64,000 nucleotides of DNA from Cyclina sinensis (taxonomy: Eukaryota; Mollusca; Bivalvia; Venerida; Veneridae): assembly GCA_012932295.1 (NCBI GenBank), contig JAAONU010000016.1, positions 25,233,290 through 25,297,289 of the forward strand, in the 5' to 3' direction. The position numbers and the translations under genes were made by a program. This document shows, piece after piece, positions 12,224 through 23,311 of the stretch (its first letter is position 1; each line of letters starts with the position of its first letter). The notes under the pieces were generated by a model. The model was not told the DNA's origin, did not search any database, and saw only the letters and a program-made list of their open reading frames with translations.

Positions 12224-15200
12224 CCATTGCATACATTTTTGTTAATCGTAAATGATACATAAATCCATTGTAAAATGTGATTCAGGCATTTAATAGATGA
12301 TGTGAATTTCATATAAACCATAAATTAAGTGCAATTTATTCACACAAGAGGGTTGTAGACTTGAGTGTACATTAAAGTCGCATTATAGAAAATGTTGCTG
12401 TAAATATTTTTGTTGCTTAGTGTAGAGTAGTCACATCAGTTAATATGGCATGAACATCAGGAAACAAGTGTGATTTTATGATAGATTCTGCAGTTAAAAT
12501 ATGGCTGAGAAAAAAAGGAAGTGTTGTTCATTATGGAAACAGTGTTATAAAATATTTGCCATTTGATCTCACGACAGAAATTTGATTGACAGGTCATCCA
12601 GCCAATCAGTGTGCAAAAATCAATTAGCCCCAGACTGACTCCATTGCTATTCAACATTTCCTTCGACAAACTTACCACGTCGGACATCGTTATGTCACTT
12701 ATTTCCAGTAGATGACAGAAAAAACGTATCTTCAAAACAGCATTTTTAGATAGAAAATATTTATCTTTCATTCATGGTTAAAATTGACATTATCTGAGTT
12801 ACAACTAATGTTTATTGTAAAAAGAAATAGAAAATAAGACACAAAAAACAAAGAACTGATATGGTCATTCTTTCAAACAATGTTTTGTTTCTTTAATTTT
12901 CTGTGACTCCATTTATAAAAAAAATAATCAATCTGATTTTTTAACATTGTGACTTTCTGCGTTAAAGTACATAAAAATCTTCATTAGTCCCTACGGGGGA
13001 GTGGAGAACTACTGACTTGCCCTCCATCTTTCTGCCCGTCCATCTGTCTGCAAAAACTGGATCCTGTGATAATTCAAGAAGTTCTTGGAGTATTTTCATG
13101 AAACTTGAAACATAGACAGATGGCAATATGGAGATTATGCACATCATTTTATTTTGTTTCTGTATTGAGAAATTTGGTTGCTATGGCAACAAATAGACTT
13201 GAAATATTGCCAAAATGGTGATATACTTTTGAAGCCCTATAGATATCCGTTTAAAACTTGCTACATGTTTTGATACTCAAATGACCAGTTCACATGACAT
13301 GTCCCATAACTCTGACCTTAGATTTCACAGTTATCCCTTTTTTCTCATTGAAATTTTTCCAAAAATCTACATGTCCTTGAATATTTCTGGAACCTATTGA
13401 TTCATTTGATTGAGATTCTATACAAACTTTATTGGTGTTATTATTAGTTTACACAGTACGTTCAATAACTCTTTCCCTTATATTGACAAAATTGTTCCTG
13501 TTTTTACTTGCAAAATATAGCAAAATGTTTATTCTCTTGAATGTTTTCCTTCCAGTTACTTTTGAACTTATGCAAAACATATACAACTTTAGTGAAGGAC
13601 ATGTGTATAGTTTCAAAACTTTCTATATTAAAACATTATTTCAAGTGCATTTTAGCGATTGCAAGTTTCTTCTGAAAACAAAGAAAATGCGCTTCATTTT
13701 TTATCATTTGTTTATAAGCTTGAATTGTGTTTTCAATATTTAATAAATTCTATTTTAGGCTGAACTGAAAATATCTTTTTGAATATATATTTTAGAACTT
13801 TTATTCAAAGATTAATCAACTTATATAAAGGATTCTGCTAAATTTGGGAAAACACTGTTTTTTATTTTACGTTATTTTTTTGTTTCTCATTTCTTGAAAA
13901 AACGATCTGTTCTTATTGTTATACTCTTTCCTTTTATAATTTTATCTTTTACACTAAAAAAAGCAACAATTCAGTTTTAATTTGTTTCTTAAAGAAAAAA
14001 GTAATGAATGCATTCACTGAATGTAGTAAAACTCAGGGTTGCAAAAAAGTACTATTTCCTTAATCCTAAATCACCATGATTACTTTATTGAATTACTTAC
14101 ATAAAACATTTTTAAATCAGTACTTAAACCTGTAAAATTTAGTTGTAAGTAGCATTTATATTATTTGTAATAGTGTTTTGTGACACAAATACAAGTTCTG
14201 AATTTCATCAAAAGGTATTTTTGTACTGCTAAGTCATACATTCCTATGAAATAAACAGGAACAGAAGTTACTGTTGCTGGAGTTTGCTTTTTATCTTGTT
14301 AAAGAAGTATTATAATGATATTAAAATCCCTAAATTGTAAGAAATATCCTTTTTTTTCAAAACTGCCTTAGATAACTGATGTAGGAGGTTATGCAGCAGA
14401 CTTTTCTCCCAGATTTAGGGAGGTATGGTTATCTTACTGTTGTTGTAACATCGGTTGTAAGTAGTGTATGGATCTGAAAAAAGAAATCATGTGTAAATCA
14501 CAAAAAATTACGCTATATAGGTGAAAAAGATCTCAATCATATTTTTTGTATTTGAAGAAGAGTTTTTTTTGTTGTAGGTGTTCAATCACACAAAATACAT
14601 TAAGCAAGATCTCTTTATCAAAGGTAAAACAATTCAGAAAGTAAATTTGGTTCAAAGTAAATCAGTTGAAAATGTATTAAAAAACACAAATTATTTTTGG
14701 CAAATTACCTCCTCAACATTTTTGCATACATTTACAGTCTCTTATTGGTATTAGAAATTAAAATGAATTTACTTTGTACATATGTTACTACGTTGATGTT
14801 TATTAGGTTTTATAGAAAATTATAGGAATTGTTTCTTTTTCACATGTAGAACAGAAGCACTGTTCAGGTTGGTTACTTGGCAACATTTGCACTTCTTTTT
14901 ATACAGTGTTGGTTAAATAAATTTTGTATGTAAAATCTTCTGTGATAAAACTTCTATTTAGTGCAGTAAAATGCTTCAATTGCAAATGACTTGTGTTGTT
15001 TTTAAAAGTTGAGCCATATTCTTTTATTGTATAATGTATTATGTGGACGGAGCCCAGTCGGCATAAACTTGCTTGTAGAGTTGGGTCAACCGATGCCAGA
15101 TAGACAACTGAAAAATGTAAATATCCTAGATATCTATTAAAGAATAAATTCATGACATGACAACATGTATATCTAGCTTTGATGACCGAGTGATAACCGC

Positions 15201-16190
15201 AGTGAAGCATTGCACCTGGTACCCTAGCATTGGAGTAGTCACAGGTGACAGGTTATTATTAGTAATGAGTGAAAAGTTATCATGTATAACGAGGAAAGTA
15301 AATAACAGGCTTAAATATAGGATTTTAACTGTAACATATTGGATTTATTGATTGGTTTTGCATTTATATGTACATTCTTTATGAGGTGAAGAGTATAGAT
15401 TATATTAGCTAAGTGGAGTCCTAGCAGATTGGCTTCCTATGACATAGATGAGACAAATTCAGTTTGGTGGACTGTTGCCAGCTGTCCTCCCCAACTTTAT
15501 CCAAAGCCCAGAAGTGCCATTTCTTCTATATTTCATCATAATATTTTTATACCATTAGCTCTGTTTTGATGAATCATTGGTAAACAAACTGACTGTCTGC
15601 ATAACTTTACCAGAAACGGAAATAATTCTGTGCTTTATTTGTCTAATAGCCAACAGAAAAAAAAAGTTAACCTGGTTAAGAAATGCACCTTGCTCATTGG
15701 ACAATAAACCAAACAGCCATGACCAGCACCTTACAAGTTAATTTTGACAACAAGATGCTTGAAATTTTTATCAAAAGCATTTATGATGAACCTTTTACAT
15801 TTCAGACTTTAACAAGGTAAGACAAAACTGGCAGACTTCATAGAGGAGTCCAAAAAGTGTTGTATACAGTTTGTTTTTAATAGGTAAAATTGTAATAGTA
15901 TCACAGATTTCTCTTAAAGCCTCCTATTGGTAACAGTTTTTTTTTCTGATAAGTGTCAAAATGCCAACTCAAAAAGGGAACACACCTTCCCGAACTCCTT
16001 AACATTAGCAGTACCCCAAAGCCCTTGATAAACCTTAATCTACATCTACTAAGATATGTCCTGTCCAATGTATATTATTAAGCTATATCTCTTTAAGTTT
16101 CTGTATTTTAGGGTCTGTACGTATCTTTGCCTCAAATATCCGCAGTTAAAAGAAATAGAAAAAAACTTTCCGCATTTAACGATTCTTTTT
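12224..16190. other. EXD2 3' flank and intergenic sequence
   Basis: About 4 kb of AT-rich sequence holding the EXD2 3' untranslated region and spacer. No canonical AATAAA was found close behind the stop. At 12990-13400 a degenerate family-type repeat is suggested by phrases such as CCGTCCATCTGTCTGC and AGTCCCTACGGGGG. No protein-coding or RNA gene was recognised. Confidence 0.4.
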
Positions 16191-16373
16191 GTCACTTGGT
16201 TTTTGATCATGTGACTGTCCAAAATGGCGGACGTTATGCACAGCCGAGAAGATATACAAACAGAAAATAGAAATAGAAGATGCATAAAAAAAGAAACGAA
16301 AGTACTGATGATGCATCGGTTACCATAAATACAAGACATTTAAAGCAACAGTCAAGACTGACATAACTTTATA
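16190..16373 (+). promoter_or_regulatory. Possible promoter and non-coding first exon of the MUN/DEP gene
   Basis: A short stretch contains CATGTGAC (E-box-like) at about 16208 and then CCAAAATGGCGGACG at 16219-16233, which resembles the YY1-type AAxATGGCGG element common just downstream of animal transcription starts. A strong donor, ATAG|GTAAGTA, follows at about 16373. The ATG inside the motif opens only a 34-codon frame. If real, the exon would splice to the coding exon at 23303. The link is an inference. Confidence 0.3.
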
Positions 16374-18186
16374 GGTAAGTAAATTATGATAATTTATCGA
16401 ACTAATCCAAAAATCAGGTAGAGCTCTATAGCCTTACTTCTACGCGACAATATTGATGGTCTTCGTATATGGTAATGTTCTTTTAATGTTTTATCTGCAT
16501 AGAATATTCAGATTGTTTGTTTTTGTTTGTTGTTTTGTTTTGCATTAAATAAAACAAAAGAGTTTTGTTGTCAGATTTATTTGACTCGGTCCTAAATATT
16601 TAAATCATTTTGTATATTATGATTTCTTCACATGCGTAAAATATTTGAAAGGGGCAAAAGTATTTGATTAATCTTTTGACTTAATTTCATGTAAAAGGGC
16701 AGTATTTTAACATCTAAATCCATATAAGGCACCGCTTAAATGGACTAAAGGTGAATCATTTATCTAAATCTGTGTATGGATGCCAGCCTGTGAAATGTAC
16801 TTGTTTTTGTTTTGTAATGTCAAGAAATTATATATGTTGTCTTTTGCTTCTATAATGTATTTTAGGGAACTGTAATCTGTATCTTAACTTTGTTAGCACC
16901 CCTGAAAATATTTGTGTGTACTTACTATTACCTTTTAATTTGATAAATATTTGTTTCCATGTGATAATATTCATATGTTCCTCTTCTTGCTTTTAAGCAT
17001 TTTTTAGACTACGCAGATGGTGAGATTAGCATATTTCTCTTAGCTTATATATTTAATATTCTTTTTTTCTTATTTGTAGCTGTTTTACATTTGTTAAAAT
17101 TATACTTGTGTTATATAGTTGGTTAAAAAAGCTCTAAATAGCTTATGTTAATTGTATATGTCTTGCCGACTCAAAATAAATCTTATCTTATCTTATCTTA
17201 TCTTAAACATGAAGTGCTTAAAGCATAGAAAGATTTTTCATGTTTTAACAAAGAGTATTCAGTTCAAGTCAGCTGAAAGAATTATGACATTTAACATTTC
17301 ATAAAACTGGTTGCGGTAAAAAATTAATCCATTGGTTCATTCCTGTCTTCCTTCCTGTTTTTGTTCATAGTTTAGATTGAATGATGTAATGTATGCATCT
17401 TCATTTTAAAGATGAAATTATTGGAGACTATGAAAAATAAAATCAGAAAGAAATTAAGAAGAAACAACATTGTTAACCGTTGCATTACATCATATCATTC
17501 TGGCAAAAAAGTTGCCATTTTAAACAACAAACATTTAATTAAGCATTTTGTATTGTTTGCATAACAGATGGGTTTTCACTCTGCACTATTTTGATGGATT
17601 CACTATCAAAACATAAATTTGACTTCTGTTTAACTCTGTATGCCATTATTATAGACCAATCTATCTTATCTACACTCAGGTGAATCATGTTATTATGTTT
17701 AGTATTGATATTTTGTTCACAGGCTAAATGAATGTTTCTGGTACTAAAGAAAAGCTAAATCGAAACAACAGTGATAATATTTTTATAAATTGTAAACATT
17801 TTATAGTAATAACTGCTGTTTGTTTTTTTTATCTTAATTCATGATCCATGCATTAACCATTCATATGAAGAGACGTCAGTGTGCAGAATGATCTTAATAA
17901 ATTAACTGATGTTAAAAAAGGACAGTCATGTCTCTCGATGCTAGATTTTGATTTGCAATGTTAAAACCTGTCAAGTCATTACCAGCAGTCTAAAAATCAG
18001 AAGTAAGTTTTGTTTTTATCAATTAGTAAAAAAATCATGTTGAACTTCTTATTACATGATAACCTCTATACAGTTTCAACACACGGCTGATATGGTTTTC
18101 AGATAAAATCTGAACATTAGACAATTACTTATGAACAGATAAACAACAGCCATTTGATAAACTCAGTGTTTAAATATTTAAAAATG
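16374..18186. other. Spacer with a short TTATC microsatellite
   Basis: AT-rich sequence. At 17181-17204 there are about five copies of TTATC directly after AAAATAAA, which resembles the 3' tail of a retroposon, but no body was recognised upstream. Nothing else is supported. Confidence 0.4.
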
Positions 18187-19718
18187 TATACTTAACAAAA
18201 AAAGAAACTTTACATACTTTATGACCTGTTTTAGAGGGTTAACGGTGACTTTATGTGACTGTTATCGATATGTACTTATTGGCCTGAATATAGAGAGTAC
18301 ACTGACACAAGATTTTGTGCAATTGTACCATGCACGGGCTAGCACGCTTTTCACTTCTGCTTTTGGGCACTACCTCGTGTTGACCTATCCCAGGTTCATT
18401 TCAAATGCTTTTTGTTACACAGTCACACATACTCTTTATCACTGACACAAAAACACAAATTTTTTTATGAAAACAGGTATGCCACGGCTATCTGAAAATG
18501 ACAGAAATTAGGCTGTCGGTATGCTTAGAGCCAGCACGTCTGTAAATGACGTTGCTCTTCATTTTGTGTGCTCTAGGCAAACAATTCACAACCTGACAAC
18601 TCGGTATGCAACTTCTGGGTCAGTTACGGATAGGCCGAGATCAGGTAGGCCCAGAGCGACATCACATAGAGACATCCACCTCATTACCTTAACACATTTA
18701 TGTAATTGCTTTACCCCAGCAACGGTAACTGCACGACGGCTTGGGATCTCGGCTCAGACAATACGTAATCGTCTTAGACAATATAGAGCACCGGTTCATA
18801 CGTGTCAACCAATACAGGATAAAATGCTAACTGCGCATCACAGAGCTGCCCGCTTAGCTTGGGCTCAATGTCACAGGCACTGGACCTGAGCCCAAGTGGT
18901 GAAATGTGATTTTTACCGATGAGTCACACTTCAGAGTCAGGTTTGCTGATGGTAGGGTTTACAGGCGACGGGATGAGAGATTTGCCCAATGTTGCATGCA
19001 GGAATGAGACAGTTTTGTTGGAGGCAGGGTCATGGTTTGGGCGGGCATAATGGACAATCAAAGAACAAATTTGGTGATCGTTCCTGGCAGCCTTAATGCA
19101 GTAGGGTATGTGAAAATCCTTAGGAACAATCTCCTCCCATTTATGCAAAATCGGGGTCTGGGAGTGATTCTGCAGCAGGACAACGTGAGGCCCCACACAG
19201 CTCGTTACGACACAGTTTTTGGCTCAAAACGGCGTCAACGTCTTGCCGTGGCTGGCAGTTTCGCCTGACCAAAACCCCGTAGAAACAATGTGGGATGAGC
19301 TTGGGCGTCAGGTACGCAATAGTCATCAAATCAACAATGTAAATGACCTGAGACATGCCCTCCTTGTGGAATGGCAGAGCAGACCCAATGACCCCATTCG
19401 CCAGTCTCACAAATTCCATGAGGAGGAGAATAGCTACCTGCATTAGGGCCAACGGTGGTCACATACGTTATTAACACAACTTAATGCACATTGACATTCA
19501 GACTGATACACAAAAAGTCACTAAAACATCTCTTCATTTTTTGAAATCGACATGTCTTTTGACCTTCATTTTTAAGAAACCTATTACCAACACTGTTACA
19601 GACTCACAGATATTGCTTCCAAGTTTCATATAACATTTACATACGTACACTATATTGTTTCAAGGTGACGTTATAACCATCAGTACCCCATGTAAAGTTT
19701 CTTTTTTTGTTAAGTATA
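18187..19718 (+). mobile_element. Tc1/mariner-type transposon with a decayed transposase
   Basis: Perfect 29-base inverted ends: the left end runs TATACTTAACAAAAAAAGAA... at 18187-18215 and its reverse complement is at 19690-19718, with terminal TA as expected for the TA target of this superfamily. Inside is a DDE transposase in pieces. 18521-18886 has an N-terminal paired helix-turn-helix (SVNDVALHFVCSRQTI), a GRPR motif and a second HTH (ARRLGISAQTIRNRL). 18912-19220 has TDESHF (first Asp), MVWAGI and QQDNVRPHTAR (second Asp). 19219-19446 has SPDQNPVETMWDELGR (Glu of DD34E). Two frameshifts and an in-frame TGA near 19005 separate the pieces, so the copy cannot make a full-length enzyme, although its ends look usable in trans. 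Confidence 0.9.
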
Positions 19719-20103
19719 GTTATAAATAGTAAATACATGTATTTGTTTAGAGATAAACAAACAGACACGATATGATATGCCTAAGGGATATTACCTACCC
19801 CTAAATCATAATAAATTGTCTGCCACTCAAGGGGTCAGTGCAATTCTAATGAAATAAGAAAGAGATACAGTAATTCTGCTCAGACCCCTTCATTGTCATG
19901 TTCATTCAGTTTCACACTGTATGTAGTTGTATGGAATATGTATGTACAATTTGTACCAGAGGTAAACAATGATGCAACCCTTTGGATTCAAACACAGCAC
20001 AGATATTAAATATTATTGCAAAAAAAATTATGTCTATTGCTTCGAAGTTGATGTTGAGACAGTTCATTTTAAGTATCTACTATACTATGTATTCAGTTAA
20101 TTT
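19719..20103. other. Spacer, nothing recognised
   Basis: AT-rich sequence between the Tc1-like element and a family B repeat, with no coding or RNA signal seen. Confidence 0.4.
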
Positions 20104-21390
20104 TTATGCCCCCGAAGGAAGGCATATAGTAATCAAATCTGTCGTTGATCCATCTGTCAGCTGTCCGCACTACTGTAGATTAATAGGGGGCCATCTAACT
20201 GTAAACATAACAAAAGAGAACAATAGAGTTCACTCCATAACAATAGAATAAGGGGCCAATAGCCCTATATTAAACAAAAATAAATAACAAAAGAAAAGGA
20301 TGTTGGATGTCCGTCCGTTCAAATTTTGTCCGGAGCATAACTCCAAAAGTATACAAGGCATTGACTTCAAAATCGGAATATAGGTTGTTGGTGATAAGCT
20401 GGAGTGCGGTGCACAAGAACCATAACTCGAGCTCACTCATGTTTTGAAAATTCTCCCCTTTTCAGTTTTCCTTGTCTGGCCAATTTTTCACAAAGTATAC
20501 ATTGGATTTGCTTCAAACTTAGAATATAGGTTGTTAGTGATGAGGCAGAGTGCAGTTTCTTAGAACCATAACTCCAGCTCACTTACATTTTGAATAATCT
20601 CCCTTTGACTTTTTTGCTTGTCTGGGGCATAACTCAAAAGTAGTGGAAATATGAACTTGAAACTTCATAGATAAATGGATCTCATTGAGTAGAAGTGTAT
20701 TGCCCAGGGACCATAACTCTCTTTTGCATAATTTTGGAATTATTGCCCTTTAAAATTGTTCATACTTAATTTTTGTCCGGGGCATAACTCAAAAAGTATT
20801 GGAGATATCAACTTGAAACTTCGTGGATAAATAGTTCTTATTGAGGGAAAGTGCAGTGCTCAAGAACCATAACTGTCTTTTGCATAATTTTGGAATTATT
20901 GTCATTTGAAATTGTTCATACTTGATTTTTGTCCGGAGCATCCCTCAAAAAGTATTGGAGTTATCAGCTTGAAACTTCATAGAGGGATAGATCTCATTGA
21001 GATGAAGTGCACAGTCCAAGAACCATAACACTTTTTACCATAATTTTGGAATTATTGCACTGTGAATTGGTTCATATTTAATTTTTGTCCGGGTTATAAC
21101 TCAAAAAGCATTGGAGATAATATCAACTTGAAATTTCATAGAGGGATAGATCTCATTGAGGAGAAGTGCAATGTTTACGAACCGTAACTCTCTTTTGCAT
21201 AATTTTGGAGCTTTCGGGTTTTGTTTGTCTGGGGCATAACTCAAAAACTATTGAAGGTATCAACTTAAAACTTCATAGATAAATAGATCTCATTGAGGAG
21301 AAGTGCAGTGCCCAAGAACCATAACTCTTTTTTGCATATTTTGGAATTATTGCCCTTTCTAATTTTTCATACTTTTAGTCAGGGGCATAA
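20104..21390 (+). repeat. Family B repeat, long copy with tandem internal units
   Basis: Starts TTTATGCCCCCGAAGGAAGGCATATAG, shares the module at 20181-20300 with 11380-11490, and then runs through about seven tandem units of about 150-165 bases. Each unit contains a phrase like TTGTCCGGGGCATAACTC, then a stretch ending TTGAAACTTCATAGA and ATAGATCTCATTGAGGAG, then AAGTGCAGTGC and AAGAACCATAACTC. It ends with AGGGGCATAAA, the inverse of the start. Related units are at 45304 and 52113. Confidence 0.8.
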
Positions 21391-22862
21391 AGTAACATAT
21401 TCCCATATATCAATACCCTACTGAAAAAGCGGCATGTTGGGGTATTGGCTGCAGTGGCAGTTATAGTTTTCACAGACTACCAATTTTTTTTTGCACAAAT
21501 GATCAAGGTAACATCAAGTTATAAGCTACCATGACTGTGACCATTGCCTTGTTTTTGGGGCAAGTGTCTGTGACACATTTCCTGTTTTTTATGAACTTTT
21601 ATAATCAGGATCATCTTACTGTAGGATCATAGTTTTCAGTGAGATGCTTGATTTTGTTGAGAGAAACTTGCTTTTTTCTCATTTATTGAACAAAAGCTGT
21701 TAAGACACTAGTGAAGAAGTAAATATTCATTTTAGTCATGTGCACGTTTGAAATGCATATTCTGTTAACATCAGTTATGAATGACTAGCGCAGTGTTTTT
21801 TAACCAAAATAACAATTTCTTAAAGCATAATACAGTTTCACCCAGGGTTTTCTTTAATGAATGCTTTAGTTCTAAAACAATGGTATTTTCATTAGCTGGT
21901 TTCTATTGTACTTTATTAGAATCTCTGCCCAATGTTTAACTCATGTGATATAACTTAGATATTTATCTTTTTATCTGTAGTCTACTTTTTGCACTGCTTT
22001 TGATATGGTTAAATCTTAACTGATTCAGTGGAAAAAAAATTAAATGGATACTAAGGATTTCATAGGAAAAACATTTAAAAGAGTGCTTTTTAAAGAGGTA
22101 TGTAAATTTGTGCAGAAAAAATCTTCTAGAGATATGTATATCATACTGGTAAATTAATGTATTAATTTTTCTGATCATAGAAATTACAAGTACATTAATT
22201 TGACTTGAAGTTAATATCAGAGCCTACTCAGGTAAAAACTTTGAACAAGGCTGTGTGGTGTTGAAATGTAAAATGTTTGTTGAAAAGAAAAAGCAACATG
22301 TTACAAGCAAGCTATGTTTAATCAAGCTAACCATTATACAATTATGCAACATAGAACTCATCAGAACTGATGTGTACCCTTACCCAGGTAAATTTCTAAA
22401 ATTTGACTAGACTGATTAATCCTTATATTTAATAAAATTACTTGTAACAATTGGGACAGACTCATTGATTATTGTAGGTGTATAAAAATTCTATAATTTA
22501 GACAGAATCTAATAAAGGTGGTTATATAAACACTTACTAAATGAATATTTAACATTGCACATCACAAAGGAAAAATCAGTTTTGCCGGGTCAGGTTTACT
22601 TCAACATAGTATCATGCAGTCCTGTGTGAGGAAGGTCTAAACTCCAGAGATCATACAGAATGAAATAATTGACTCAGTGGTGTCCTAAACTGATATCAGT
22701 ATTGTTAAAATAATTTATTCTAAAGCTGAGAAGAAGAGTGTTTTTAAATTCATTCATTAATTCTAGATAATCTAACTTGATCAATAAATTACTCTGAAAA
22801 TGTCTCTGAAAGCATGTAGTGGTTAAGATTTAACCATGTGAAAATCCATGTTGAACTTTTTT
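21391..22862. other. Spacer, nothing recognised
   Basis: AT-rich, no open frame resembling a protein and no tRNA-like fold. It probably lies within the 5' intron of the downstream gene if the proposed first exon near 16.3 kb is correct. Confidence 0.35.
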
Positions 22863-23291
22863 TTAGCTCACCTGAGCTGTAGGCTTATGGTGAGCTATTA
22901 GGATCGATCAGTGTGCATCATCTGTCATCCATCGTCTGTCATCCATCCACATTTAGTTTGTTAAACCTCTAGTGGTCACATTTTTGCCTCAGTTATGAAA
23001 CTTAGTCAGGATGTTTATTACAGTAATTACTCAAACGATTTGAATATGGGTCATCTGGGATGAAAAACTAGGTCACATGGCTCAAAAATAGAAAAATCTT
23101 GTTAACAATCTAGAGGCATCTTTTTCAGTCCAAATATCCTGAAAATTTGTCAGAAAAGTTGTTTCCATGATTTCTAGCTCAAGTTTGAATACGAGCCATC
23201 TGGGGTCAATTAACCAGGTCCGTAATAACTTTGTTAAAGCAGTCATACTCAGGTGAGCAATATAATTATGGCCATCATGGCCCTCTTGTTC
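22863..23291 (+). repeat. Family A repeat abutting a splice acceptor
   Basis: A short complete copy: left end TTTAGCTCACCTGAGC, right end ACTCAGGTGAGC followed by GGCCATCATGGCCCTCTTGTT. The two ends are inverted repeats. The final CCCTCTTGTT flows into TCTATTTTCACAG, the acceptor of the first coding exon of the MUN/DEP gene at 23303. Confidence 0.8.
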
Positions 23292-23311
23292 TATTTTCAC
23301 AGGATTTCACC

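Noticed and set aside
15170..15250. tRNA-like phrase GATGACCGAGTGATAACCGC
   Set aside because: Only a weak A-box resemblance, with no B box and no foldable stems.
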